64,000 nucleotides of DNA from Burkholderiales bacterium. GTDB taxonomy: Bacteria > Pseudomonadota > Gammaproteobacteria > Burkholderiales > Burkholderiaceae_C. Of the stretch, positions 1-11,448 are shown one piece after another. Under the pieces are notes generated by a model, which saw nothing but the letters and a program-made list of their open reading frames with translations, was not told the origin of the DNA and ran no database searches. Numbering within the stretch: position 1 is the stretch's first letter; each line of letters begins with the position of its first letter. A program made the position numbers and the translations under genes. The stretch lies in NCBI GenBank assembly GCA_030603635.1, contig JAUVXK010000002.1, positions 21,155-85,154 of the forward strand. The letters are read 5' to 3'.

Positions 1-19
1 TCACGAGAAATCGATTTCA

Positions 20-2332
20 TCAGAAAGAAGTTCCAATCTGGAATTGAACGCTTTGGGGTTTGTCGTTGGCGAATTTGCGCACCGGCCGGGCATAGGCGAT
101 TCTAAGCGGGCCTACCGGCGAAATCCAGCTGATCCCAAAACCGACAGATGCCCGGAGGTCCGACAGTTTGGAGGTGTTCTGGAAATCATCGGACACGTTG
201 CCGATGTCGAAGAAGCCGAACATCCGCAGCGTGCGGTCGTTGCCGGCCCCGGGGAAGGGTGTGATGATTTCGGTGTTCAGCAGCACCATGCGCGACCCGC
301 CGATGTAGGCATCGGCCCCCCCGCCAGCCACCGGACTGATACCGCCCAGCGTTCCCTGCTCGAAGCCACGCACCGAGCCGAGCCCCCCACCGTAGAAGTT
401 CTTGAACAACGGGAAGGGCTTGCCGCCCAGCCCCTTGCCCCAGCCTGCCTCGGCATTGAAGGCCAGGGCGTACTGCTTGGATAAGGGGATGTACTGCTGG
501 AACTGCCCGCTGAACTTGGTGTAGCGGGTGTCTCCAGCAATGCCGAGCTCCCCATTCAAGCGTGTGAGACGACCCTGAGTGGGAGCGAGTGCGCTGTCGC
601 GAGTGTCACGGGACCATCCCACTGTCAAGGGCACCGAGGTGGGCGAACGACCAAAATCGTTGATGAACTGCTGGTATGCATTCGGCAGCCCATTGCCCGG
701 TTCGATACGGGTTTGCTCCACGCCAATCCCGAAGAACACGGTATCGGTCTCGGTAAAAGGTACACCAAAGCGGATGCTGGCTCCGGGTGTGACGAGGCGG
801 TAATCACCCTCCTGCTCCGACAAAGGTCGTGTCGTGCGGTAGTACAGGTCCAGCGAACGCGAAATGCCATCGGCCGTGAAATACGGATCGACCGTGCTGA
901 GCACGAACTGCTTGTTGAATTTGCTCGTGTTGACGTTGAAGCCCAGGTAGTTGCCGCTGCCAAAGACGTTCTCCTGCTGGATGCCAGCGATGAACGACAG
1001 CTTCTCAGACTGGGAGTACCCTGCACCGATCGACAGGTTGCCGGTTGGCTTCTCCTCCACCGACACGATCAGGTCCACCTGATCGGGAGCGTCGGGCACT
1101 TCCTGGGTGTTGATCGTGACCTGGGTGAAGAAGCCTAGCCGGTCCACACGGTCACGGGACAGGCGGATGCGGTCGCTGTCGTACCACGAGGCTTCGAGCT
1201 GCCGAAACTCGCGGCGGATCACCTCGTCACGCGTGCGGTTGTTGCCCTCGACATTGATCCGGCGAACATAGGCACGCCGCGAAGGCTGGGCACGCAAGAC
1301 AAGGGCGACCCGAGACTGCTCGCGATCGACTTCGGGCTGGACATCAACCCGAGCGAAGGCATAGCCGAAACCACCGAAATAATCGGTAAACGCGCGCACC
1401 GTCTCTGCCACATCCTCCGCGTTGTAGGCCTGGCCGGCACGAATGCGGATGAGGGACTGGAACTCCTCCTCCTTGCCGAGGTAGTCGCCATCCAGCCGCA
1501 CGCCCGACACCACGTAGCGTTTGCCTTCGGTGATGTTGATGGTGATCGTCATGTCTTCCTTGCCCGGGGTGATGGCCACCTGGGTGGAGTCGATGCTGAA
1601 CTCCAGGAAACCCCGGGTCAGGTAATAGGAGCGCAGCGTTTCGAGATCAGCGTTGAGCTTGGCGCGGGAATAACGGTCGGACCTGGTGTACCAACTCAGC
1701 CAGCCCCCGGTGTTGAGGTCGAACAGACCACGCAGGGTGGACTCGCTGAACGCCTCGTTGCCTACGATGCGGATCTCGCGGATCTTGGCGATGTCGCCTT
1801 CGCTCACGCTGAAGTTGATGTTGACCCGGTTGCGTTCGATCGGCGTCACCGTGGTCGTGACCGTTGCGGCGTACATGCTTCGATTGAGGTACTGACGTTT
1901 GAGCTCCTGCTCGGCGCGATCGGCCAGCGCCCTGTCGAACGGGCGCCCTTCGGTCAGGCCGACATCGCGCAGGGCACGCCGCAACACCTCGTTGTCGAAC
2001 TCGCGCACCCCGGAAAAGGTCACATCGGCCACCGTGGGACGCTCCTCGACGATCACCACCAGCACATCGCCATCGACCTGCAGGCGAACATCGGAAAACA
2101 GCCCTAGCCCAAACAGCGCACGGATCGCGGCCGAACCCTGTTCGTCTGAATAGTTGTCACCCACCCGGAATGGCAACGATGCGAACACCGTGCCGGGCTC
2201 CACCCTCTGCAGGCCCTCGACCCGGATGTCCCGCAGGGTGAAGGGATCGACAGCCCAGGCAGGCAGCGCCACCAAAGTCGAGACCAACACGCCCCAGGCG
2301 ACGCTGCGCAAGCGCGAATGCTTGTGTTTCAT
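20..2332 (-). CDS. bamA: Outer membrane protein assembly factor BamA (POTRA repeats + Omp85 barrel)
   Basis: 770-aa ORF; signal peptide, POTRA-like repeats, barrel ending in aromatic Phe (QIGTSF); next to rseP/dxr as in Proteobacteria. Confidence 0.97.
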   Translation of the reverse strand: MKHKHSRLRSVAWGVLVSTLVALPAWAVDPFTLRDIRVEGLQRVEPGTVFASLPFRVGDNYSDEQGSAAIRALFGLGLFSDVRLQVDGDVLVVIVEERPTVADVTFSGVREFDNEVLRRALRDVGLTEGRPFDRALADRAEQELKRQYLNRSMYAATVTTTVTPIERNRVNINFSVSEGDIAKIREIRIVGNEAFSESTLRGLFDLNTGGWLSWYTRSDRYSRAKLNADLETLRSYYLTRGFLEFSIDSTQVAITPGKEDMTITINITEGKRYVVSGVRLDGDYLGKEEEFQSLIRIRAGQAYNAEDVAETVRAFTDYFGGFGYAFARVDVQPEVDREQSRVALVLRAQPSRRAYVRRINVEGNNRTRDEVIRREFRQLEASWYDSDRIRLSRDRVDRLGFFTQVTINTQEVPDAPDQVDLIVSVEEKPTGNLSIGAGYSQSEKLSFIAGIQQENVFGSGNYLGFNVNTSKFNKQFVLSTVDPYFTADGISRSLDLYYRTTRPLSEQEGDYRLVTPGASIRFGVPFTETDTVFFGIGVEQTRIEPGNGLPNAYQQFINDFGRSPTSVPLTVGWSRDTRDSALAPTQGRLTRLNGELGIAGDTRYTKFSGQFQQYIPLSKQYALAFNAEAGWGKGLGGKPFPLFKNFYGGGLGSVRGFEQGTLGGISPVAGGGADAYIGGSRMVLLNTEIITPFPGAGNDRTLRMFGFFDIGNVSDDFQNTSKLSDLRASVGFGISWISPVGPLRIAYARPVRKFANDKPQSVQFQIGTSF

Positions 2333-2344
2333 GAAATCGGATTT

Positions 2345-3709
2345 TCAGCCCAGCAAACGGGCGACGTCATTGAACATGGCCAGTGACATGAGCCCCAGCA
2401 ACACGACCATACCTCCGCGTTGCAGGCGGTCCATCCACACGTCCGATACGGGACGCCCGGTCACGGCCTCCCACAGATAATACATCAGGTGCCCACCGTC
2501 CAGAACCGGTAGCGGCAGCAGGTTCAGCACGCCCAGGCTGACGCTGATCAGGGCAATGAACAGGATGTACGACGTCAAACCCATGCTGGCCGATTGGCCG
2601 GCATAGTCGGCGATCGTCAATGGCCCGCTGAGATTCTTTAGAGACGCCTCACCGACGAGCATCCGATACATCATCCGCAGCGACAGCACCGACACCTCCC
2701 AGGTGCGAACCGCGCCCTTCCAGACGCCTTCGAACAGGCCGGCAGAGACGGTCACCATCTCCGGTGGGGCACCGATGTAGGCCCCGACACGGCCCACCCA
2801 GACGTCGCCCAAGCGCTCCGGGCGAGGCATCACGTCCAGCACCAGCTGGCGTCCTTCACGCTCGACCTCCCAGCGTTGCGTCCGCGCCTCGCCCTGCGCC
2901 GAGACTGACTCCCGGATCAGGGTGCGCAGGTGCTGCCCGTCGCTCACCACCTGCTCATCGACCCGAATGATGACGTCACCCGCACGCAATCCGGCCGCTT
3001 CTGCCGCAGCCCCCGGCAGAATGTCGCCCACCACCGGTGCCGACCACGGGGCCACGATGCCGATGCGCTGCAACAGCGAGGCATCGGCGTCCCGCACGGA
3101 CAGCTCAGACAAGGCCAGTGTCACCTCCCGGCCCGGCTGGCCGGGCCCGTCCGCCAGCCACAGCCGCACATCCTGCTGCGACAAGGCGGATCGCGTCAGT
3201 TGCCAGCGCAAGGTTTCGAACGATTCGACGGTCTGGGGCGACTGCGCCTCCGGAGCCATTGCCACCACCCACTCCCCGCCCCGGATGCCAGCGCGTTCCG
3301 CGAGCGAGGCCATCGGCGGACTCGACAACACGGGGCGGGGTTCCTGAACGCCGACCCAGGACACGGCGGCATACAGCGCCACGGCCAGCAGCAGGTTGGC
3401 CAGCGGCCCGGCCACCACGATGGCCACACGGGAGCGCAAGGGCTGGGTATTGAAGGCCCGGTGCCGATCTTCAGCCGGGACCGGTGCTTCACGCTCGTCG
3501 AGCATGCGCACGTAACCCCCAAGCGGCAACGCGGCAATCACAAATTCGGTACCGCTCCGGGGCGACTGCCAGCGCCACAACGGTTTGCCAAACCCGATGG
3601 AAAAGCGCAACACCTTCACGCCACAAGCCACGGCCACCCGGTAATGTCCGTACTCGTGCACCGCGATCAGCAGCCCGAGGGCCACCACAAAGGCCAGCAC
3701 CGTCAACAT
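2345..3709 (-). CDS. rseP: RIP site-2 zinc metalloprotease RseP
   Basis: HEYGH motif, PDZ-like regions, NLLPLPVLDGGH motif; start placed at MLTVLAFVV rather than the upstream ORF-track start. Confidence 0.96.
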   Translation of the reverse strand: MLTVLAFVVALGLLIAVHEYGHYRVAVACGVKVLRFSIGFGKPLWRWQSPRSGTEFVIAALPLGGYVRMLDEREAPVPAEDRHRAFNTQPLRSRVAIVVAGPLANLLLAVALYAAVSWVGVQEPRPVLSSPPMASLAERAGIRGGEWVVAMAPEAQSPQTVESFETLRWQLTRSALSQQDVRLWLADGPGQPGREVTLALSELSVRDADASLLQRIGIVAPWSAPVVGDILPGAAAEAAGLRAGDVIIRVDEQVVSDGQHLRTLIRESVSAQGEARTQRWEVEREGRQLVLDVMPRPERLGDVWVGRVGAYIGAPPEMVTVSAGLFEGVWKGAVRTWEVSVLSLRMMYRMLVGEASLKNLSGPLTIADYAGQSASMGLTSYILFIALISVSLGVLNLLPLPVLDGGHLMYYLWEAVTGRPVSDVWMDRLQRGGMVVLLGLMSLAMFNDVARLLG

Positions 3710-3719
3710 GGAAACACAC

Positions 3720-4898
3720 TCACTCCTGCCATTGCCGGACCTGTTCGCGGGCCCGTACCCGGGCCTCAAGATCCAGGGCCATCAGGTCGTCCAGACCCTG
3801 TGGGCTTGGAGGCCGAAGCCGGCTCAAAGTTGCGTCGTTGACGGCATGAATCCGGTCAAAACGCAATCGACCTGCCAGGAATGCCTCCACCGCCACCTCA
3901 TTGGCGGCGTTCAGCACGGCGGTGGCACCAGGCACATCGTTGAGCGCCTCCCAGGCCAGGAACAGCCCAGGAAAGCGTTCCCGCGCCGGGGGCTCAAAGG
4001 TCAACGCTCCCATGGTCAGGAAATCCAGTGGCTCCGCACCAGAAGCGATGCGCTCCGGCCAGCTCAACCCATAAGCGATCGGCACGCGCATGTCGGGCGT
4101 TCCCAGCTGCGCCACCACCGAGCGGTCGCGATACTGCACCATGGAATGGATGACGCTCTGCGGATGGATCACCACCTCGATGCGCGCCGGCTCGAACCCG
4201 AACAGGTAGTGCGCCTCGATCACCTCCAGCGCCTTGTTCATCATGGTAGCGGAATCAACCGAAATCTTGCGTCCCATGACCCAGTTCGGATGGGCGCAGG
4301 CCTCGTCCGGCGTCACACGGGACAAGGTGTCAGGGTCACGCGTGCGGAACGGCCCGCCCGAAGCAGTGAGGATGATCTTCTCCACCCGTGTCGACCACGT
4401 CTGCTCGTTCTCCGGCAAAGACTGAAACACCGCCGAATGCTCGCTGTCGATGGGCAACAGACGGCCACCACCCTCGCGCACGGTCCGCATGAACCAGTCG
4501 CCCCCCACCACCAGCGCTTCCTTGTTGGCCAGGAGCAGCTTCTTGCCCGCACGGGCGGCAGCGGCACACGGGGCCAGGCCCGCAGCGCCGACGATGGCGG
4601 CCATCACGGCATCCACCTCCGGCGCGGCGGCCATGTCGCACAGGGCTTGCGGGCCGCTCAACACCTCGGTGTTCACCCCGAGTGCCAGCAGGGCATCACG
4701 CAGTTGCTGTTCGGAACCTTCCCCGATGACCGCATAGCGTGGCCGAAACCGCTGACACTGTCGGGCCAGCAGTTCCACCTGTCGAGCGGCGGTCAGGGCA
4801 TGGACACGGAATCGTTCGGGATGACGCGCCACGACGTCCAGCGTGTTGGCACCGATGGACCCCGTGGAACCCAGCACGGTCAGCGTTTGCACGGTCAT
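3720..4898 (-). CDS. dxr: 1-deoxy-D-xylulose 5-phosphate reductoisomerase
   Basis: [16 protein letters not shown]-terminus, [17 protein letters not shown] and [20 protein letters not shown] motifs. Confidence 0.97.
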   Translation of the reverse strand: MTVQTLTVLGSTGSIGANTLDVVARHPERFRVHALTAARQVELLARQCQRFRPRYAVIGEGSEQQLRDALLALGVNTEVLSGPQALCDMAAAPEVDAVMAAIVGAAGLAPCAAAARAGKKLLLANKEALVVGGDWFMRTVREGGGRLLPIDSEHSAVFQSLPENEQTWSTRVEKIILTASGGPFRTRDPDTLSRVTPDEACAHPNWVMGRKISVDSATMMNKALEVIEAHYLFGFEPARIEVVIHPQSVIHSMVQYRDRSVVAQLGTPDMRVPIAYGLSWPERIASGAEPLDFLTMGALTFEPPARERFPGLFLAWEALNDVPGATAVLNAANEVAVEAFLAGRLRFDRIHAVNDATLSRLRPPSPQGLDDLMALDLEARVRAREQVRQWQE

Positions 4899-4908
4899 GG
4901 ATTCAGCC

Positions 4909-5736
4909 TCACCACGTCACGACCCACATCGCCAGCGGGAGCACCGGCAGCAACGCATCCACTCGATCCAACACGCCCCCATGCCCCGGCAGCAACTGGC
5001 TGGAATCCTTCATGCCGGCACTGCGCTTGACCAGCGACTCGACCAGGTCGCCGGCGACGCTCATCGCCACCAGCACCAGCAACACGGGCACCGCGATAGC
5101 TGGCCCCCAGGACCAGAGCGTGCCGTACAGGCTGGACGGGACATTGGAGGAGCTCCACGCCACCCAGGCCAGCGCCAGCACCAGAACGCCCAACGCACCG
5201 CTGTATGCACCTGCCCAGCTTTTCCCGGGGCTGATCGACGGAGCCAGTTTGCGTTTGCCGAACGCCTTGCCTCCGAAATAAGCGGCGATGTCCGCCACCC
5301 ACACGAGCAGCAGGATGCTGAGCAGCATGGCCACACCGGCCACACGGGCCTGGGCCATCGCCCACCAGGCCAGCCCGATCAATCCCCAGCCCAGGATCAG
5401 CCGCAGCCCCCTGGGAACCTGGGACCAGCCTGCCACCCCCCGATGGAGAAGCCATGGCGTCATCAGCAGCCACAGTCCGCCGGCCCAGGGCCAGAGCCAG
5501 CGGCTGTCGGCATCGAGTCCGAATGCCGCCCAGATCAACAACAGGGCCAAACCGAGCAACCCACCTGCCCACCGGGACGCCACAGGACCGCAGCCGTTCA
5601 GACGGGCCCACTCCCATCCCGCGCCCACAATCAGCACGAGGGTGAGCGCGGAAAACGGCTCCGGAGATGGATAGAAGAGCGCAGGCAACAGCAGGGCCAG
5701 CAGGATCACTGCGGTGATGACGCGCTGCTTCAACAT
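4909..5736 (-). CDS. cdsA: Phosphatidate cytidylyltransferase
   Basis: Multi-TM protein with S-X27-PK...GD-type C-terminal signature ([16 protein letters not shown]...[32 protein letters not shown]); start at [10 protein letters not shown]. Confidence 0.95.
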   Translation of the reverse strand: MLKQRVITAVILLALLLPALFYPSPEPFSALTLVLIVGAGWEWARLNGCGPVASRWAGGLLGLALLLIWAAFGLDADSRWLWPWAGGLWLLMTPWLLHRGVAGWSQVPRGLRLILGWGLIGLAWWAMAQARVAGVAMLLSILLLVWVADIAAYFGGKAFGKRKLAPSISPGKSWAGAYSGALGVLVLALAWVAWSSSNVPSSLYGTLWSWGPAIAVPVLLVLVAMSVAGDLVESLVKRSAGMKDSSQLLPGHGGVLDRVDALLPVLPLAMWVVTW

Positions 5737-5749
5737 GGCGCCCACCCCC

Positions 5750-6484
5750 TCACGCCGCTGCCTTGTCGCCGCGCCCGGCCTGCTCCGGGGTGCGTCCGAA
5801 ACGGCGCTGGCGACGCGCGAAATCTTCAAGCGCCTGCTGGAAGGTCTCCCGGGTGAAGGCGGGCCACAGCACGTCGGAGAAGAACAACTCGCTGTAGGCC
5901 ATCTGCCAGATCAGGAAGTTGCTGAGGCGTTGCTCGTTGCCTGTGCGGATGACCAGATCTGGATCCGGCACATGCGACAGGGCCAATGCATCCGACAGGG
6001 ATGCCTCGGTGATGGGTTCACTGCGCTGCGCCAGGGACCGCGCCGCCTGGACGATATCCCAGCGCCCTCCATAGTTGAAGCAGACATTGAGCACCAGCGT
6101 TCCATTCGAGGCCGTTTGCCTCTCGGCGGCCTCCAGGCTCCGGCGCAAGGCCGGGGCCAGCGCCTCCCGGTCGCCCGGGAAACACAAGCGCACCCCCGCC
6201 TGCGACAGTTCGGGCACCTCCCGATCAAGCGCCTTGGCGAGCAGGCCCATCAGGCCCGAGACCTCGTCGGCGGGACGGCGCCAGTTCTCGGAGGAAAACG
6301 CGAACACGGTGAGCACACCCACGCCCGCTTCAATGCTCCAGCGGACGACCTCGCGCAACTTCTCCAGCCCCTGGCGATGTCCGGCCAGTCGCGGCAACAT
6401 GCGCTGTTGTGCCCAACGGCCATTCCCATCCATGACGATGGCCACATGGTTCGGCACCGCATCGGTGCAGGAATCAACACTCAT
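5750..6484 (-). CDS. uppS: Isoprenyl transferase (undecaprenyl diphosphate synthase)
   Basis: VAIVMDGNGRWAQQR, FAFSSENWRRP, DLVIRTGNEQRLSNFLIWQMAYSEL motifs. Confidence 0.96.
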   Translation of the reverse strand: MSVDSCTDAVPNHVAIVMDGNGRWAQQRMLPRLAGHRQGLEKLREVVRWSIEAGVGVLTVFAFSSENWRRPADEVSGLMGLLAKALDREVPELSQAGVRLCFPGDREALAPALRRSLEAAERQTASNGTLVLNVCFNYGGRWDIVQAARSLAQRSEPITEASLSDALALSHVPDPDLVIRTGNEQRLSNFLIWQMAYSELFFSDVLWPAFTRETFQQALEDFARRQRRFGRTPEQAGRGDKAAA

Positions 6485-6509
6485 GAAAAAGACCACTCCG
6501 ACCTGGCGG

Positions 6510-7076
6510 TCAGATGGCCATGAGATCCTGTTCCTTGGATGCAACCACCTTGTCCACCTCGGCGATCATCCTGTCGGTCAGTTTCTGGATGTCGTCCTGG
6601 GCACGACGCTCATCGTCCTCAGAAGCGAGCTTGTCCTTGACCAGTTTCTTGACCTGCTCGTTGGCATCGCGGCGCAGATTTCGGATCGCAATCTTCGCCT
6701 GCTCGCCCTCTCCTTTGACCACTTTCGTCAGCTCACGGCGACGCTCTTCGGTCATGGGCGGGATGGGTACACGGATCAGGTCGCCCTGAGACGCGGGATT
6801 CAGGCCCAGATCGGATTCCCGGATGGCCTTTTCGATTTTCGCACCCATGCCCTTTTCCCATGGCGCAACCCCGATGGTTCGCGCGTCCAGCAGGGAGAGG
6901 TTGGCCACTTGCGACAGCGGCAGCATGGAACCGTAGTATTCGACATGAACCGTGTCCAGCAACGCAGGGTTGGCACGACCGGTACGGACCTTGGCCAGGT
7001 TGGCTTTGAGCGCCTCCAGCGAGGCATTCATCTTGTGTTCGGCGTTCTTCTTGATGTCTGGTATCTGCATGATCAA
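6510..7076 (-). CDS. frr: Ribosome recycling factor
   Basis: [19 protein letters not shown] and [20 protein letters not shown] motifs; ~186 aa; position after pyrH. Confidence 0.97.
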   Translation of the reverse strand: MIMQIPDIKKNAEHKMNASLEALKANLAKVRTGRANPALLDTVHVEYYGSMLPLSQVANLSLLDARTIGVAPWEKGMGAKIEKAIRESDLGLNPASQGDLIRVPIPPMTEERRRELTKVVKGEGEQAKIAIRNLRRDANEQVKKLVKDKLASEDDERRAQDDIQKLTDRMIAEVDKVVASKEQDLMAI

Positions 7077-7149
7077 CCTCTATGGCGGGGTCTCTGACGG
7101 TCCTCGGACGGCTTTCGGGGACAGCCCTTGAGCATACACCGAGCCGCGT

Positions 7150-7860
7150 TCAGACGTGCACCAACGTGCCCTCGTCCTCTCCCATGACGACGCGACGCAG
7201 CGCCCCAGGCTTGAAGATGCTGAACACGCGCACCGGCAGGTTCTGGTCGCGGCACAGGGCGAACGCCGTGGCGTCCATCACTTGGAGTTGACGCGCCATG
7301 GCTTCGTCGAAACTGATCGACTGATAGCGCGTGGCCGACTCGTCCTTCTTGGGATCGGCGGTGTACACGCCGTCGACCTTGGTCGCCTTGAGCACGATTT
7401 CGGCGCCGATTTCGGCCCCACGCAACGCGGCAGCCGTGTCGGTGGTGAAAAAGGGGTTGCCGGTGCCGGCAGCAAAAATCACGACCTTGCCCTCTTCCAG
7501 GTACTGCAGCGCCTTGGGACGCACGTACGGCTCGACCACCTGTTCGATGGCGATCGCGGACATCACCCGGGCGGTCACGCCGGCCCGCTCCATCGCATCG
7601 CCTAGGGCCAGGGAGTTCATGACCGTCGCCAGCATGCCCATATAGTCGGCCGTGGCACGATCCATGCCCACCGAGCCACCTGCCACACCGCGGAAGATGT
7701 TGCCACCACCGATGACCACCGCCACCTGCACCCCGAGGCGCGTGACCTCTGCCACTTCCTCGACGATGCGGACGATGGTGGCACGGTTGATGCCAAAGGC
7801 GTCGTCACCCATGAGGGCTTCGCCGGAGAGTTTCAGGAGGATGCGCTGATGGGCTGGCAT
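7150..7860 (-). CDS. pyrH: UMP kinase
   Basis: [38 protein letters not shown]; start at [10 protein letters not shown]. Confidence 0.97.
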   Translation of the reverse strand: MPAHQRILLKLSGEALMGDDAFGINRATIVRIVEEVAEVTRLGVQVAVVIGGGNIFRGVAGGSVGMDRATADYMGMLATVMNSLALGDAMERAGVTARVMSAIAIEQVVEPYVRPKALQYLEEGKVVIFAAGTGNPFFTTDTAAALRGAEIGAEIVLKATKVDGVYTADPKKDESATRYQSISFDEAMARQLQVMDATAFALCRDQNLPVRVFSIFKPGALRRVVMGEDEGTLVHV

Positions 7861-7910
7861 AGGCGGGCTGGAGCTATGTGGTGCAGTGATTTTAGGGGCT
7901 GGGTGTGACA

Positions 7911-7938
7911 ACGGCCGACCCCCGAAGGGATCGGCCGT
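7911..7938 (-). terminator. Stable UUCG-capped hairpin in the tsf-pyrH intergenic region (attenuator or mRNA-stability element; no U tract in the sense direction)
   Basis: Minus strand ACGGCCGATCCC-TTCG-GGGGTCGGCCGT; 8 bp + wobble + 3 bp arms read directly. Confidence 0.55.
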
Positions 7939-7986
7939 GTAAATTTTTGTGGCGTGCCTTGCGGTACGCCAGCAACAGGGAGCGTA

Positions 7987-8883
7987 TCAGGCGCCTTGGG
8001 CAGCGGCTTGAGCGGCGGCCACTTCGGCTGCGAAGTCTTCCACCTTCTTCTCGATACCCTCGCCCACCACGAACATGGTGAAGCCCTTGACGTGGGTGTT
8101 GGTGGATTTCAGATAGGCACCCACGGTCTGCTTGCCATCGGCGGCTTTCACGAACACCTGATCCAGCAGCGACACTTCCTTCAGGTACTTCTGCACGGAA
8201 CCTTCCACCATCTTGGCGACGATATCAGCGGGTTTGCCGGACTCGGCGGCCTTCTGCTCGGCCACGGAACGCTCCTTGGCGATCAGGTCGGCAGGCACAT
8301 CCGCACCGGACAGGGCCACAGGCTTCATGGCGGCAATGTGCATGGCAGAGTCCTTGGCGGCCACGGCATCACCTTCGAATTCCACCATCACGCCAATGCG
8401 CACGCCATGCAGGTAAGCTGCCAACTGGCCGCCACCGCTGTAGCGCTTGAAGCGGCGAATGGTCATGTTCTCGCCGATCTTGCCGATCAGCCCCTTGCGC
8501 ACTTCTTCCACGGTGGGGCCGAAACCTTCCATGGACAGGGGCAGTTCGGCCACCGCCGCCACATCGGCCGGGTTGTTCTTCACGACGAGCTGAGCCACAG
8601 CATTGCAGAACGCCAGGAACAGATCGTTCTTGGAGACGAAGTCGGTTTCGCAGTTGACTTCCACTAGGGCGCCGGTGTTGCCTTCGATGAATGAAGCGAC
8701 CACGCCTTCGGCGGTGATGCGGCTGGCGGCCTTGCCGGCCTTGTTGCCCAGCTTGACGCGCAGAATCTCTTCTGCCTTCTCCATGTTGCCGTCGGCCTCG
8801 GTCAGGGCCTTCTTGCATTCCATCATGGGAGCGTCGGTCTTGGCGCGCAGTTCAGCGACCATGCTTGCGGTGATTGCAGCCAT
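7987..8883 (-). CDS. tsf: Translation elongation factor Ts
   Basis: [31 protein letters not shown] motif. Confidence 0.98.
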   Translation of the reverse strand: MAAITASMVAELRAKTDAPMMECKKALTEADGNMEKAEEILRVKLGNKAGKAASRITAEGVVASFIEGNTGALVEVNCETDFVSKNDLFLAFCNAVAQLVVKNNPADVAAVAELPLSMEGFGPTVEEVRKGLIGKIGENMTIRRFKRYSGGGQLAAYLHGVRIGVMVEFEGDAVAAKDSAMHIAAMKPVALSGADVPADLIAKERSVAEQKAAESGKPADIVAKMVEGSVQKYLKEVSLLDQVFVKAADGKQTVGAYLKSTNTHVKGFTMFVVGEGIEKKVEDFAAEVAAAQAAAQGA

Positions 8884-8943
8884 TGTGTTCTCCGGTTCGG
8901 GGCTTGCGGCCCCAGATTGCTGTGTCTTGATGTAAATCCGGTG

Positions 8944-8969
8944 AAAAAAAGGGGCTCAGCGCCCCTTTT
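8944..8969 (-). terminator. Intrinsic terminator/attenuator between rpsB and tsf
   Basis: Minus strand AAAAGGGGC-GCTGA-GCCCCTTTTTTT: 9-bp stem followed by T tract. Confidence 0.75.
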
Positions 8970-8987
8970 CATACCGGGGGACGGCGA

Positions 8988-9737
8988 TCAGGCAGCGTCC
9001 TTGACCTCAACGAACTCGTCGGTACTGTCGGCCTGAACAGCCTGAACCACGTTGTTCACGGCGTTGGAGCGACCTTCCAGAATCGCGTCCGCAATGCCAC
9101 GGGCATACAGGGCCACAGCCTTGGCGGAGTCGTCGTTACCGGGAATGACGTAGTCGATGCCCTCGGGCGAGTGGTTGGTGTCGACCACGCCGATCAGGGG
9201 AATGCCCAGCTTCTGGGCTTCGGCCACGGCGATCTTGTGGTAACCCACGTCGATCACGAAGATGGCGTCGGGCAAGGCGTTCATGTCCTGAATGCCGCCG
9301 ATGTCCTTTTCCAGCTTTTCGATCTGGCGATTGAAGGTGAGCTGCTCTTTCTTGGACATGCTGTCCAGACCGGCTTCCTTCTGGGCCAGCATGTCTTTCA
9401 GGCGCTTGATGGAGGTCTTGACCGTCTTGAAGTTGGTCAGCATGCCGCCGAGCCAGCGCTGCTCCACGAAAGGCACGCCAGCTCGACGGGCTTCCTGGGC
9501 CACGATGTCGCGGGACTGACGCTTGGTACCCACCATGAGCACGGTGCCGCCGTTGGCGGTAAGCTGGCGCACGAACTTGGCAGCCTCTTCGAACATCGGC
9601 AACGTCTTTTCGAGGTTGACGATGTGGATCTTGTTGCGATGGCCGAAGATGAACGGGGCCATCTTGGGGTTCCAGAAGCGGGTCTGGTGACCGAAATGGA
9701 CACCGGCTTCCAGCATTTCACGCATGGAAATGGACAT
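8988..9737 (-). CDS. rpsB: 30S ribosomal protein S2
   Basis: [50 protein letters not shown]; start corrected to MSISMREM. Confidence 0.98.
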   Translation of the reverse strand: MSISMREMLEAGVHFGHQTRFWNPKMAPFIFGHRNKIHIVNLEKTLPMFEEAAKFVRQLTANGGTVLMVGTKRQSRDIVAQEARRAGVPFVEQRWLGGMLTNFKTVKTSIKRLKDMLAQKEAGLDSMSKKEQLTFNRQIEKLEKDIGGIQDMNALPDAIFVIDVGYHKIAVAEAQKLGIPLIGVVDTNHSPEGIDYVIPGNDDSAKAVALYARGIADAILEGRSNAVNNVVQAVQADSTDEFVEVKDAA

Positions 9738-9863
9738 GATGATTTCTTTCCAGAGGTTGGGACTTAAATCCAGCCCCGATTGACGCCACAATGGCGCCAA
9801 CACCCGGTCGGGCTGGTTTGCGATTGCCTTGCCACCAGCGCATGCCAGCAGCAAAACCTAAAG

Positions 9864-9872
9864 ATTATAGCA
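9864..9872 (-). promoter_or_regulatory. Extended -10 promoter element upstream of rpsB
   Basis: Minus strand TGCTATAAT ~130 bp upstream of the rpsB start. Confidence 0.5.
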
Positions 9873-9876
9873 CTCC

Positions 9877-11430
9877 ATGGCCTTGCATCGCATCACACCC
9901 GGCCCGCCATCTCCTGGCTGGCCGTTGTACGACACCGACGCCACCCGCCTGCTGGAAACCCGGCTTCAATCCATTTTGCCGCCGCATACGCTCATGCAGC
10001 GAGCAGGCCAGGCCGTGTACCGACTCAGTGCCGCGCTGGCGCCCCATGCGCGGCGGGTGTGGGTCGCCTGTGGCGGAGGGAACAACGGAGGCGACGGCTT
10101 CCTCGCGGCGGCGGCTTGGCACCGGCGCCTGGCCCCCACCGGCGGCGAGGTCGTGATCACCTGGATAGGCACGGAAGACCGCCTGCCCGCCGACGCTCGA
10201 CAGGCCCTGTATGTAGCGCAACAGCACGGGGTCCAATTCACCCAGGAGCCGCCACACTCGGCAGATCTGGTGATCGACGCGATCTTCGGGATCGGGCTGC
10301 GCGAAGCCCCCCGGGGCGCGGCGGGCATCTGGATCGAACGCCTCCAGCACGCCAGCGGTCCGGTGCTGTGCGTGGATCTTCCCAGCGGGCTTGATGCCGA
10401 TTCTGGCCGCTGGATGAGTGCCACCTCCGCAACGCCCAGCCCCCAACGCCACACCCTCTCCCTCCTGACGCTCAAGCCCGGGCTGTTCACACACCAAGGG
10501 CGTGATGCCGCCGGAACCTGCTGGTTTGACGACCTGGGCATCGCCCACTCCACAGCCGATGACCTGCCTCCAACCGCATGGCTACATGGCGCCGGGGCTG
10601 GCAGCGGCGTGCTCCGACGCTGGAAGCACGAGACCCACAAGGGCAGACACGGAGATCTGCTCATCATCGGGGGACAGCTGCCCGATCGCGGGCAGCCCGG
10701 GATGACCGGTGCCGCCATCCTGGCGGCCCGAGCCGGTTTGCGCGCCGGTGCTGGACGGGTCTACGTCGGTCTGCTCCCTGCTGCCCAGGCCCCCTTGTCC
10801 ATGGCGTTCGACCCGCTGCAACCCGAATTGATGTTCCGCACCGCGGATGACCTGCTGGATCATGGGCTCGCCGCCCAGGCGGTAAGCGTGTGCGGCTGTG
10901 GCGGCGGTGAAAAGGTCGCTGAAATTCTGCCCCGCTTGCTGGCCATGAGCCCGACGCTGGTGTTGGACGCGGATGCGCTGAATGCCGTGGCCGCAGACTG
11001 GCGGCTGCAGCGAACGCTGCGGTCACGTGCAAGCGCCGGCCAGCACACCGTGCTGACCCCTCACCCCCTGGAAGCAGCACGGTTGCTCGGCACCGATGCG
11101 GCAACGGTCCAGAACCGACGACTGGAAGCCGCACAGGAACTGGCGCAAAGGCTGGGCTGCACCGTCGTGCTCAAAGGCTCCGGCACCGTCACCGCCAGCC
11201 CCGGCCTGATCCCGCGCATCAACCCCACGGGCAACGGCCTGCTGGCCTCCGCCGGCACCGGAGACGTACTAGCCGGTCTGATCGGCGCCCTGCTCTGCCA
11301 GGACACGACCCAGGCGCAGATCCCGCTCAGGGTCGCCGACGCGGTGTACCTGCATGGCCTGAGCGCCGACTGCTGGCCCGAAGACAGGCAGACGATGTGT
11401 GCCAGCGATGTGATCCGGTGCCTGCCCTGA
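9877..11430 (+). CDS. nnr: Bifunctional NAD(P)H-hydrate epimerase / ADP-dependent (S)-NAD(P)H-hydrate dehydratase
   Basis: N-terminal YjeF epimerase (CGGGNNGGDGFLAA), C-terminal carbohydrate kinase-like domain (VLTPHPLEAARLL, NPTGNGLLASAGTGDVLAG). Confidence 0.93.
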   Translation: MALHRITPGPPSPGWPLYDTDATRLLETRLQSILPPHTLMQRAGQAVYRLSAALAPHARRVWVACGGGNNGGDGFLAAAAWHRRLAPTGGEVVITWIGTEDRLPADARQALYVAQQHGVQFTQEPPHSADLVIDAIFGIGLREAPRGAAGIWIERLQHASGPVLCVDLPSGLDADSGRWMSATSATPSPQRHTLSLLTLKPGLFTHQGRDAAGTCWFDDLGIAHSTADDLPPTAWLHGAGAGSGVLRRWKHETHKGRHGDLLIIGGQLPDRGQPGMTGAAILAARAGLRAGAGRVYVGLLPAAQAPLSMAFDPLQPELMFRTADDLLDHGLAAQAVSVCGCGGGEKVAEILPRLLAMSPTLVLDADALNAVAADWRLQRTLRSRASAGQHTVLTPHPLEAARLLGTDAATVQNRRLEAAQELAQRLGCTVVLKGSGTVTASPGLIPRINPTGNGLLASAGTGDVLAGLIGALLCQDTTQAQIPLRVADAVYLHGLSADCWPEDRQTMCASDVIRCLP

Positions 11431-11448
11431 CTGCGGTTCAGCCGGACG

